From Ferruginibacter sp. (GTDB lineage: Bacteria > Bacteroidota > Bacteroidia > Chitinophagales > Chitinophagaceae), in the NCBI RefSeq assembly GCF_028288465.1, contig NZ_JAQBNR010000067.1:1-36299 (forward strand): a stretch of 36,299 bases of DNA, in the 5' to 3' direction. Under the pieces are notes generated by a model. The model saw only the letters and a program-made list of their open reading frames with translations, searched no databases and was not told the DNA's origin. The number at the start of each line of letters is the position of its first letter. The stretch's first letter is position 1. Made by a program: the position numbers and the translations under genes. Shown in pieces: positions 8,691 to 15,582 of this stretch.

Positions 8691-9710
8691 TTAATCATTG
8701 GCATTGTATGCCTCAGAAGGGAAGAACTCACGGATGTCATCAAACGGAGTGCTACTGCTTCTTCCGGTTAAAACAAAACCACGGTCATTTACTGAAAATG
8801 CTGCAGCCCCTGTTCTTGCCACACCTTCGTAAGCAGTTTTCTTAGTCCATACATCGTTTGTAAAATCGTACTCCCAGGTGTCACCCAATACTGCACCATT
8901 TTCTCCTGTGGTGATGTACCCCTTGCCATTCATTACAAAGGCAACTGCATTGGTTCTGATAATAGCATAAGCATCATCATAGGCATCGGTACTAACATTG
9001 CTGATCTTTCTTTTTTCTGTCCATACAGGTGTTGCGGTAGGATCAAAAACCCATAAATCATTTACGCCGGAGGTACTGCCGTTATTGCTTCCGGTGCATA
9101 CATACGCTTTGTTATTGTATACAAAAGCAACTGCGCCTGACCGTTTGGATCCACCCATACTTAACTGTTGCGTCCAGGTGTCTGATGCAGGATCATACTG
9201 CCAAAAATCTTTCAGGTAATTGCCATCGTAGCCGGTAGAAATATAACCCTTATCCAATATACTGAAAGCTACTGCGTCATATCTTGCCCCGCCAGTAAAA
9301 TCATTCTTTTGTATCCAGCTGTTGGTTGCGGGGTTGTACTGCCAAACGTCTTTCAATCTGTCTAAACCATTGTAACCTGTGCAGACATAACCTTTGCCAC
9401 CTGCCGCAAACGCCACGGCTGAACTTCTTGCAGCACCCGGTAAATCAGCCCGCTGGTGCCAAAAATTTTGTGCAGGATCGTATGCCCAGAGATCGCCCAG
9501 GCGGTTGGTACCATCATAGCCCGTACCAATATATGCGGTGTCACCAATTACAAATGAAACAGCCTCACTACGTGTAACGCCCTCAAAATCTGATCTTTTA
9601 ACCCAGTTACCACTGGTATCAGTAGTAGTGCTGGATGTTTTTGTGCAGGAACCAATCAACAAAGAAATACCTGAAATACTCAATAACGTAAGCCGTTTTA
9701 GTTTGTACAT
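8691..9710 (-). CDS. Kelch-repeat lipoprotein
   Basis: The ATG at 9708-9710 is preferred over the TTG 36 bases upstream, because it puts a clean lipoprotein signal (hydrophobic run, then LLIGSCTK) at the N-terminus. The mature protein of about 315 residues is built of six Kelch blades. Each has a pattern like AVAF...GKGYV.TGY.G...LKD.W.YDP....W, so it should fold as a six-bladed beta propeller. It is probably anchored in a membrane by Cys~18 lipidation. Kelch propellers of this kind act in binding, and no catalytic residues can be seen. It is divergent from the DUF4270 lipoprotein gene and cotranscribed with DUF4907. Such genes are often neighbours in Bacteroidetes, which suggests one envelope function. 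Confidence 0.87.
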   Translation of the reverse strand: MYKLKRLTLLSISGISLLIGSCTKTSSTTTDTSGNWVKRSDFEGVTRSEAVSFVIGDTAYIGTGYDGTNRLGDLWAYDPAQNFWHQRADLPGAARSSAVAFAAGGKGYVCTGYNGLDRLKDVWQYNPATNSWIQKNDFTGGARYDAVAFSILDKGYISTGYDGNYLKDFWQYDPASDTWTQQLSMGGSKRSGAVAFVYNNKAYVCTGSNNGSTSGVNDLWVFDPTATPVWTEKRKISNVSTDAYDDAYAIIRTNAVAFVMNGKGYITTGENGAVLGDTWEYDFTNDVWTKKTAYEGVARTGAAAFSVNDRGFVLTGRSSSTPFDDIREFFPSEAYNAND

Positions 9711-9845
9711 GCTGTATAATTTTTGCCGAAAGTATTGCGGAAGCAAACGTTAAAATCGTTAAAAAGTATTTACGGGTATTAATCATCTACAAAGCCATGT
9801 AAATGGTATATCAATCAATAAAAATCAACTATCAAACGGTTAACC

Positions 9846-9879
9846 GCACTGCTTGCTGAAATGCAGCCCGAAGCAGTGC
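9846..9879. other. Strong hairpin between divergent envelope genes
   Basis: GCACTGCTT (9846-9854) and AAGCAGTGC (9871-9879) are exact inverted repeats, with a nested GCTG/CAGC pair inside. No T-run follows, so it is not a normal terminator. The surrounding 274-bp gap (9711-9984) holds the promoters of both divergent genes, but I cannot place them with confidence. Confidence 0.5.
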
Positions 9880-9968
9880 CAATAAAGATGTTGGTAGATG
9901 ATCTGCGGCTATTAATCCATATTAACAATACTACAGCGCCATCAGGGAATAATATTGCCAACAATTAA
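9861..9968 (+). CDS. Possible small ORF or gene remnant
   Basis: ATG at 9861 opens a 35-codon frame ending TAA at 9966-9968. The frame is open further upstream to 9822, giving a protein-like amphipathic stretch (RLTALLAEMQPEAVPIKMLV). Codon choice looks coding-like. There is no visible ribosome binding site and no known family. It could be the tail of a decayed gene, a real small protein, or chance. Confidence 0.25.
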   Translation: MQPEAVPIKMLVDDLRLLIHINNTTAPSGNNIANN

Positions 9969-9984
9969 AAATGAACTGAGCATT

Positions 9985-11322
9985 ATGAAGCAAAGACCCC
10001 GCTATTTTACCATTTTTTTGTTGCCGGCCTGCCTTTTATTTACATCGTTTATTATCAGCTCCTGCGAAAAACAGGATATTACTTTTGGAAGCGGTTTTAT
10101 TGATAATACCATCACCAATCTTGTGCTGGTTGATACGGTTACGGTGAATGTTTCTACTGTTTATGTAGATTCATTTGTAACCTCCGGTACACATTCCATT
10201 TTAGCAGGTAAGTATAAAGATGAAAAATTCGGAACCATTGCATCGCAGTCATTTGTTCAGCTGGGCTTGCCATCCAATACCACCTACGATATTCCCAATG
10301 GTTCTGTTTTTGATTCGCTGGAAGTAATCCTGAAATTAAACAAGAGCTTTTACGGCGATACGTTGGTACCCTATAAACTGTCTGTTTACCAGTTAAGTCA
10401 GCAGATAGCTTATTCAACAGCCCAATACAGTTTTTTCAATAATAATAGCTGGCCGTATTCCAATACAACACTTGGAAGCAGCGAGATGATAATTAATCCT
10501 TCTACAAGAGATACCTTGGCAATAAAATTATCTCCGGCGCTTGGGCAAGAGCTGTTTTACAAATTGCAAAACAAAACCATCGAAGTGCAAACTGTTGATC
10601 AGTTCGTAAATTATTTCAAAGGCCTGGCCTTTGTTGGTGGCACTAATAACAATTGCATTATTGGGTTTAAAGACAGTCTTACCATGCGGTTGCACTACCA
10701 AAAGCCCGGCGTATTTTCCGAAAGTGCAATCATCGATTTTGGAATCAATCAAATCAATTACCAGTTTAATAATATTACCTCCGACAGATCAGGTACAGCG
10801 ATTGCGGCATTGGGTCCATCCAATAAGCAACTGGCTGCATCAGCTACCGGTAATGCCGGATACAGCCAATATATTTCAGGGGCTGTTACCAGGCTTAGTT
10901 TTCCTTACCTGAAAGATTTATACCAGTTACCTGATTTTTTAAAAATTGTAAAGGCGGAGCTGGAAATAAAGCCTGTGCAAAACAGTTTCTTAAATTATTA
11001 CCGGCTGCCGCCGACGCTGCGTTTGTCAGCTACCGATCAAACAAACCTGTTGGGTACTGATCTCACCACTATTGCGGGGTCGTCAGCCGTTGTTCAATAT
11101 GGAAATCTTTACATAGATAATTTATATGGCACCAGCACGGCATACACGTACGATGTAACCAGTTACCTGCAGGCACTGTTACCAAACACAGAAGGAAGCA
11201 AAAACGGGTTGCTGGTTTTACCGCCTGATGCCACTGTAATTTTTAACAGGCTGCTGATTGCAAACGCTGCAAACGGCGCCAATAAAACCCAGGTAAAAAT
11301 TTATTATGCGGCTGTTAAATAA
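9985..11322 (+). CDS. DUF4270 family lipoprotein
   Basis: The ATG at 9985 is chosen over the TTG at 9955 because it begins directly with the signal peptide, which ends in a lipobox (IISSCEKQD). The 445-residue product has the typical DUF4270 opening after the Cys (GSGFIDNTIT, then DTVTV and SGTHSILAGKYKDEKFGTI). Long beta-rich repeats follow, and near the end TYDVTSYLQALL and NGLLVLPPD. DUF4270 proteins are Bacteroidetes envelope lipoproteins of unknown molecular role. The next gene, for a beta-barrel-like protein, starts 7 bases after the stop, so the two are almost certainly one operon. A complex of lipoprotein and outer-membrane barrel is a reasonable guess. Confidence 0.85.
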   Translation: MKQRPRYFTIFLLPACLLFTSFIISSCEKQDITFGSGFIDNTITNLVLVDTVTVNVSTVYVDSFVTSGTHSILAGKYKDEKFGTIASQSFVQLGLPSNTTYDIPNGSVFDSLEVILKLNKSFYGDTLVPYKLSVYQLSQQIAYSTAQYSFFNNNSWPYSNTTLGSSEMIINPSTRDTLAIKLSPALGQELFYKLQNKTIEVQTVDQFVNYFKGLAFVGGTNNNCIIGFKDSLTMRLHYQKPGVFSESAIIDFGINQINYQFNNITSDRSGTAIAALGPSNKQLAASATGNAGYSQYISGAVTRLSFPYLKDLYQLPDFLKIVKAELEIKPVQNSFLNYYRLPPTLRLSATDQTNLLGTDLTTIAGSSAVVQYGNLYIDNLYGTSTAYTYDVTSYLQALLPNTEGSKNGLLVLPPDATVIFNRLLIANAANGANKTQVKIYYAAVK

Positions 11323-11329
11323 AAAAAGA

Positions 11330-12583
11330 ATGTCAGAGAATAAAAGAGTTAGTCTTATTGCAATTTGTTTAATGATGTCCGCAATTGCGCAGGGGCAGAA
11401 TAACAGTTCGCCCTATTCTGTGTTGGGTATCGGCGATATTGAAACCAGCTATTTTAACAAGTATACCGGCATGGCTAATGCAGGCGTTGCGTTGGGCGAT
11501 GAGCGTTACATCAACAATAGCAATGCGGCTTCGCTTACGCAGTTGCGGGAACACTTTTTTGCTTTTGAAACTTCCACGCGTTTTAAGCAGGTAGTGTACA
11601 CAGGGGCGGGCGTTGTTGCACCTGATAATAAAACAACCGATTTTGCGGTGCGCAGGGTAAACCTGGCGGCTAAGCTTACAAAAAACTGGGGCAGCAGCAT
11701 GGGCCTGATGCCTTTTAGTACAGCAGCTTTCAACTTTTCAACCAGTAAAACTATACAGGGAACATTGCTGAATGTAGATGCCAGTTACCAGGGCCAGGGT
11801 GGTGTTAACCAATTTTATTGGTCCAATGGTTATAAGGTTACAAAAAATACTTCTATTGGTGTTACCTCGTCTTTATTATTTGGTTCTATCAATCAAACAG
11901 AAGATATCCTGAGCAACGACTTAACATCTGATTTGGTTACCAAAAGCAATCTTTATTTACGTAATTATTATTTTAATTTTTCATTACAGACCAAATTAAA
12001 GCTGGGTAAAAAATGGCAATCAACCTATGGGATGACTTATACTCCCAAAACATCCTTGTATGTAGAACATTCCCTGATTGTTACAGATGGCAATACACAG
12101 ATTAAAAATGAGATACTTAAAAATGATTTTTTTACATTGCCCGAAACCATCAATGCCGGCTTTGCTCTAATTAATAAGGGCATATATACTTACACTGTTA
12201 ATGCACAAACACAAAACTGGAGTTCACTCAAATATGCCGGCAGCGGCTACCAACTTGTAAACAGCAATAAGTTGTCACTTGGCTTTCAGCATTCACAAAG
12301 GGCCAGAAATCCTTATGGTGTAGAATATGAAAAAGGCTTTTTTCAAATGGGTTTGTATGCGGGCAACTCCTACCTGAAAATGGATGGCCACCAGATAACT
12401 GATTTTGGTGGAAGTATCGGCTTTTCAAGAAACTCAAAAAGCAGTCCGCTGGGCTATGTTATATCGCTGGAAGCGGGCAGAAGAGGCACCACAGCTACCA
12501 GCCAGTTAAGTGAGAATTATTTCAATATCAATCTCACGCTGTCGTACCTGGAATATTTATTTGGAGGAAGGAAATATTACTAA
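11330..12583 (+). CDS. Probable outer-membrane beta-barrel protein
   Basis: The ATG at 11330, behind an A-rich stretch, gives a signal peptide of about 23 residues ending at AIAQGQ. The ATG at 11306 would overlap the DUF4270 gene and put charged residues in front. The mature part of about 395 residues opens with SSPYSVLGIGDIE...GMANAGVALGD...NNSNAASL. This is the usual opening of Bacteroidetes FadL/OmpP1-like or PorV-like barrels. Many alternating aromatic/polar strands follow, and the protein ends YLEYLFGGRKYY. No specific family can be named with certainty. It forms an operon with the DUF4270 gene and probably acts with it at the outer membrane. Confidence 0.72.
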   Translation: MSENKRVSLIAICLMMSAIAQGQNNSSPYSVLGIGDIETSYFNKYTGMANAGVALGDERYINNSNAASLTQLREHFFAFETSTRFKQVVYTGAGVVAPDNKTTDFAVRRVNLAAKLTKNWGSSMGLMPFSTAAFNFSTSKTIQGTLLNVDASYQGQGGVNQFYWSNGYKVTKNTSIGVTSSLLFGSINQTEDILSNDLTSDLVTKSNLYLRNYYFNFSLQTKLKLGKKWQSTYGMTYTPKTSLYVEHSLIVTDGNTQIKNEILKNDFFTLPETINAGFALINKGIYTYTVNAQTQNWSSLKYAGSGYQLVNSNKLSLGFQHSQRARNPYGVEYEKGFFQMGLYAGNSYLKMDGHQITDFGGSIGFSRNSKSSPLGYVISLEAGRRGTTATSQLSENYFNINLTLSYLEYLFGGRKYY

Positions 12584-12587
12584 GAAT

Positions 12588-12699
12588 TAGCCTGACATTG
12601 CTTTAGAATACTTTCAGGCAGTGCTATCAAAGCTGTGATTAATTATTATTCCTACCCAAACTAAAGTGGGGGCAACCCGACTGCTTCAAAGTCAGGCTA
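12588..12699. repeat. Inverted repeat pair in intergenic region
   Basis: TAGCCTGAC (12588-12596) and GTCAGGCTA (12691-12699) are exact inverted 9-mers 94 bp apart, and a third copy of the core, TCAGGC, lies at ~12615. This could be a small non-autonomous element or chance. There is no gene between them. Confidence 0.35.
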
Positions 12700-12728
12700 G
12701 CCTCGCAACGATACTTCATTTCGTTCGT

Positions 12729-13184
12729 TTATTTTTTACTTGAGTCATGCTTCGAAAAGGCTTGTTTATCTTGATGAATCCATGTCAGTTTATAACCAGT
12801 CTCCATAACGTTCATGTTCCAATCTCTTCTCGTTTGAATGATTTGTTCAGGAAGGCTTGCAATCCAAATAGCAATAGCAATGATTAGTGTTGAAAAAGTC
12901 CATAATAGTGCAGTTATCAACTTCGAAACTTTAATTTTTATCAGATAATGTTTGACTAGAAATACTGATAGAAAGCAAATGAAAAAGTAAACGACGAAGT
13001 CTACTAAAAATTCTACAATAAAAATCTGAAGTGACATTGAAGTATGCCATCCGTCACTTATGTATGCTAACGGGAATCCAACCATCATTGTGTCGGGAGC
13101 ATCAACTGGCAAAACAGTAATTGTTCCAAATAAAACAATTGTCAAAGGGAGTATAAGTCGCCATATCAATTGTTTTAAAGTCAT
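12729..13184 (-). CDS. Unknown small membrane protein
   Basis: The 151-residue protein has about three hydrophobic helices: ~7-27 (start, signal-like), ~52-77 and ~86-109. A polar C-terminal tail of ~40 residues (RRDWNMNVMETGYKLTWIHQDKQ) follows. I do not recognise a family. Codon use is more AT-rich and its surroundings are disordered (inverted repeat on one side, ORF remnant on the other), so it may be a late insertion. It has no close operon partner; the next minus-strand gene upstream ends about 100 bases away. Confidence 0.6.
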   Translation of the reverse strand: MTLKQLIWRLILPLTIVLFGTITVLPVDAPDTMMVGFPLAYISDGWHTSMSLQIFIVEFLVDFVVYFFICFLSVFLVKHYLIKIKVSKLITALLWTFSTLIIAIAIWIASLPEQIIQTRRDWNMNVMETGYKLTWIHQDKQAFSKHDSSKK

Positions 13185-13199
13185 ATAAAAGGGCTCTGA

Positions 13200-13286
13200 T
13201 TAAATGATGCACAACCGATAGAAGACTACGTCTGTGAACTATTTTATGAGTTGTTCCAAGATGTAATAAAAGCGTTTAAAGCCTAA
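13200..13286 (+). pseudogene. Possible gene remnant (28 codons)
   Basis: In this gap a frame without a start codon reads as protein (DAQPIEDYVCELFYELFQ...KAFKA) and ends in TAA at 13284-13286. It is antisense only to the extreme end of the next gene. It may be the 3' end of a gene cut off by insertion of the neighbouring membrane-protein gene. The call is weak. Confidence 0.2.
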
Positions 13287-13597
13287 TTCAATTGCAGCGC
13301 CGGTAACCTGTAGGCCTGTGAATCATACACAAATAATTCATCAATTTCTACTGTCCAGTAATTATATAAAGATGATTGCTCCAGGTAGTTTTGTACTTCT
13401 TTTTTATCAGCTGCATTTATAATCATCCAGGAACGTTGCGTTTCCATGCTGACAGCATAGTAATCGATGATATTTTTATCAATCAGTCCGTTGATGTAAA
13501 TGCGGTGTGTTGGTACCAGTTTCATAAATTCTTCATCCATATAAAAACGGATGGTAACCTGGAATTTGCTGAGTTTTTCGTCGTTTATATTTTCCAT
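13283..13597 (-). CDS. Conserved small alpha/beta protein, probably YciI/muconolactone-isomerase-like fold
   Basis: The ATG at 13595-13597 (MENINDEK) is preferred to the upstream start at 13618, which would lie deeper in mtaB. The 104-residue protein reads as beta-alpha-beta twice: FQVTIRFYM, helix EEFMKLVPTHRIYINGLIDK, IDYYAVS, SWMIINA, helix KEVQNYLEQ, YWTVEIDELFVYD. This fits a dimeric ferredoxin-like barrel of the YciI or muconolactone-isomerase type. The fold is inferred from pattern only, and no catalytic site is clear. Its start overlaps the end of mtaB by 13 bases, so it is translated from the mtaB transcript. No function can be given. Confidence 0.7.
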   Translation of the reverse strand: MENINDEKLSKFQVTIRFYMDEEFMKLVPTHRIYINGLIDKNIIDYYAVSMETQRSWMIINAADKKEVQNYLEQSSLYNYWTVEIDELFVYDSQAYRLPALQLN

Positions 13598-14853
13598 TCC
13601 ACAATACTGTTTGTCCACTCCTTTTTATGCGGAGCAGTTATTTTAATGTAGTTATCCGTATAGCCTTCTGCCATTCCATTTTTATCAGGGTTTTCAAACA
13701 GCACTTTTCTTGTTTCCCCAATGTGCTGATTGGTAAAATGCTGCAGCTTGCGGTAACTGAGGTTACGCAGCTGTTTGTTTCTTTCGTTGCGAACGAAAAC
13801 AGGTACTACTTGTTGCATATCCATTGCTAAAGTATTGGCCCTTTCCGAGTAAGTAAATACATGCAAATAGCTAATATCAAGATCTATCAAAAAGTCGACC
13901 GTTTCTTTAAAGTCTGCATCTGTTTCGCCGGGAAAGCCCACAATTACATCCACCCCAATGGCACAATGCGGCATCAGCGCCTTTATCAGGCCAACACGTT
14001 CCGCATATAATTCTTTTTTATAACGGCGGCGCATCAGCCCAAGTATTTTATTACTGCCACTTTGCAGGGGAATATGAAAATGCGGCATGAATTTTTTACT
14101 GTTGCTCACAAATTCAATAATCCCGTTGGTTAATAAATTGGGCTCAATAGAAGAGATACGGTACCGCTCAATTCCTTCTACGTTATCCAGTTCCTGGATC
14201 AACTCAAAAAAACTTTCTTCCTTCTTTTTTCCGCCAAAGCTGCCCTTGCCAAAATCGCCCAGGTTGATGCCGGTTAAAACAATTTCTTTGGCGCCTTTTG
14301 CTGCAATGTCTTTTACTTCCGTTAGTACTTTTTCAATCGGGTTGCTCCTGCTTTTGCCCCTCGCCATCGGGATGGTACAAAAAGAACAATTGTAGTCGCA
14401 GCCATCCTGCACTTTTAAAAAAATGCGGGTTCGGTCGTTAATGGAATGTGCCGCCGTAAACTCATTTACATCGGCAATATCGCAGCTGCATATTTTAGTA
14501 CTGTCGCCTTTGGTAAAATCTTTTAAATGTTGCGAAATATTAAATTTTTCTGCAGCACCCAATACAAGGTCAACACCGGGTATGGCTGCTATTTCAACGG
14601 GCTTTAGCTGGGCATAGCAACCGGTAATCACTACGGTGGCTTCCGGTGCTTTTTTTTGTATACGGCGCACCAGTAACCGGCATTCCTTGTCTGCATTATC
14701 AGTAACTGAACAGGTATTGATTACGTACACATCAGCAATTTCCGTAAAGTCTTTTTTTACAAAACCATCGTTTTCCAGTAACCGCCCTATAGAAGATGTT
14801 TCTGAAAAATTTAGCTTGCAGCCAAGCGTATGTAGCGCCACTGTTTTATTCAT
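13585..14853 (-). CDS. mtaB: tRNA t6A37 methylthiotransferase MtaB
   Basis: The enzyme turns N6-threonylcarbamoyladenosine at tRNA position 37 into the 2-methylthio form (ms2t6A), using two [4Fe-4S] clusters and SAM. The 422-residue protein shows the three N-terminal cluster Cys (C12 in LGCKLN, C48 in NTCSVT, C79 in TGCYA). The radical-SAM triad is C152/C156/C159 in DGCDYNCSFC. A C-terminal TRAM-like region (~360-422) follows. Motifs such as KVQDGCDYNCSFCTIP and MPHFHIPLQSGS place it in MtaB rather than MiaB or RimO. The ATG at 14853 gives the normal family start MNKTVALHTLGC; a TTG nine bases upstream is less likely. It is cotranscribed with the small YciI-like gene. Confidence 0.94.
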   Translation of the reverse strand: MNKTVALHTLGCKLNFSETSSIGRLLENDGFVKKDFTEIADVYVINTCSVTDNADKECRLLVRRIQKKAPEATVVITGCYAQLKPVEIAAIPGVDLVLGAAEKFNISQHLKDFTKGDSTKICSCDIADVNEFTAAHSINDRTRIFLKVQDGCDYNCSFCTIPMARGKSRSNPIEKVLTEVKDIAAKGAKEIVLTGINLGDFGKGSFGGKKKEESFFELIQELDNVEGIERYRISSIEPNLLTNGIIEFVSNSKKFMPHFHIPLQSGSNKILGLMRRRYKKELYAERVGLIKALMPHCAIGVDVIVGFPGETDADFKETVDFLIDLDISYLHVFTYSERANTLAMDMQQVVPVFVRNERNKQLRNLSYRKLQHFTNQHIGETRKVLFENPDKNGMAEGYTDNYIKITAPHKKEWTNSIVEWKI

Positions 14854-14859
14854 ACACTG

Positions 14860-14867
14860 CAAAGATA
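14860..14867 (-). promoter_or_regulatory. Promoter -7 element before mtaB (TAnnTTTG)
   Basis: On the minus strand TATCTTTG matches the Bacteroidetes -7 consensus TAnnTTTG and lies 6 bases before the mtaB ATG. The leader would be very short or absent. No good -33 TTTG is seen. Confidence 0.4.
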
Positions 14868-14908
14868 CAACAGGATGTTTTATTGCATAGATCCGTTGAT
14901 TTGAATTG

Positions 14909-15016
14909 TATGGGCGTTCCCATGGCGGGCCGGGCTTTACGCTTCAGGTCCGGCACAAGGCCTGCACGCAAACCTTCACCGGGCTTTCCGCTGCAATCCC
15001 TAACGCTACCTGCGGG
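14909..15016. repeat. GC-rich intergenic repeat-like element
   Basis: This block is far richer in G+C than its surroundings. It holds the small palindrome ATGGGCGTTCCCAT at its left end and two copies of CGGGCTTTMCGCT (14931-14943 and 14980-14992, one mismatch). It resembles the short GC-rich intergenic repeats that occur in many copies in Bacteroidetes genomes. That likeness is from memory of such elements, not from a search. Confidence 0.5.
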
Positions 15017-15038
15017 CAACTTTACACTTTTTTGAAAA

Positions 15039-15073
15039 GGTGTAAACTTTATGACTGGTGTAAACTATATGAC
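15039..15073 (+). repeat. Tandem 17-mer before the DUF4258 gene
   Basis: GGTGTAAACTTTATGAC (15039-15055) and GGTGTAAACTATATGAC (15057-15073) are tandem copies with one mismatch. The first copy also pairs with TTTACAC at 15021-15027 to form a stem. It lies 21 bp before the ATG of the DUF4258 gene, where an operator or a promoter part could be. Confidence 0.55.
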
Positions 15074-15094
15074 CGTTAGTGAGTAAATTGCGCC

Positions 15095-15520
15095 ATGTTT
15101 AAAAAATACCTTCCTTATTTTGTCTTACTGGCCGCCGGCTTTTTGCTTTGGTGGGTTAAAACGCACCAGGCCAGCAGTTACCCCAAGCTAAAAAATAACA
15201 ATACAGAAATAACTGTTCCGGCGGTAAAACCCGCTGACGATTTTAACAGGAACGTACAACGGATCATCTATAGCAAACATGCCCATTGCCGCATGGATTG
15301 CAGGCATATTGATGAGAGTGAAGTAAAGGAAATATTAGCCACAGGCACAGTAAACGTTAACAAAATCGAAGAAGACCCAAGGGGAAAAACCTACCCGCTG
15401 GAGGGCATCACGCACGATAAACAACATGTTCGCATAGTTTTTGCTCCCAAGGAAAATAATACGGTAGAAGTAGTAACTTGCATAGACCTTGATACGGAAT
15501 GGCCTTGTAATTGTAAATAG
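15095..15520 (+). CDS. Membrane-anchored DUF4258 protein
   Basis: The 141-residue protein has one N-terminal membrane segment (~5-21), a polar linker, and a DUF4258-like domain at ~60-140. The domain shows IIYSKHAHCRMDCRHIDESEVKEIL, then a Pro/Gly loop, then VRIVFAPKENNTVEVVTCIDL. DUF4258 domains have a conserved S-x-HA..RM..R-I start and a fold related to RelE/BrnT-type small toxins. Here, however, the domain is fixed to the membrane or exported and no antitoxin gene is beside it. Several Cys (HCRMDC, TC, PCNC) could make disulfides outside the cytoplasm. The function is unknown. Confidence 0.75.
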   Translation: MFKKYLPYFVLLAAGFLLWWVKTHQASSYPKLKNNNTEITVPAVKPADDFNRNVQRIIYSKHAHCRMDCRHIDESEVKEILATGTVNVNKIEEDPRGKTYPLEGITHDKQHVRIVFAPKENNTVEVVTCIDLDTEWPCNCK

Positions 15521-15552
15521 ATTTTTTCACATTTAGCATGCATAAAACTGTG

Positions 15553-15560
15553 TAAGTTTG
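15553..15560 (+). promoter_or_regulatory. Promoter -7 element before the GH3-family gene
   Basis: TAAGTTTG matches TAnnTTTG and ends 22 bases before the ATG at 15583. The -33 region has only a weak T-rich match. Confidence 0.45.
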
Positions 15561-15582
15561 TGCCTTAACGATTGAGGATATC

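Noticed and set aside
15095..15520. DUF4258 gene as a toxin of a toxin-antitoxin pair
   Set aside because: The protein has an N-terminal membrane segment and there is no antitoxin-like gene next to it.
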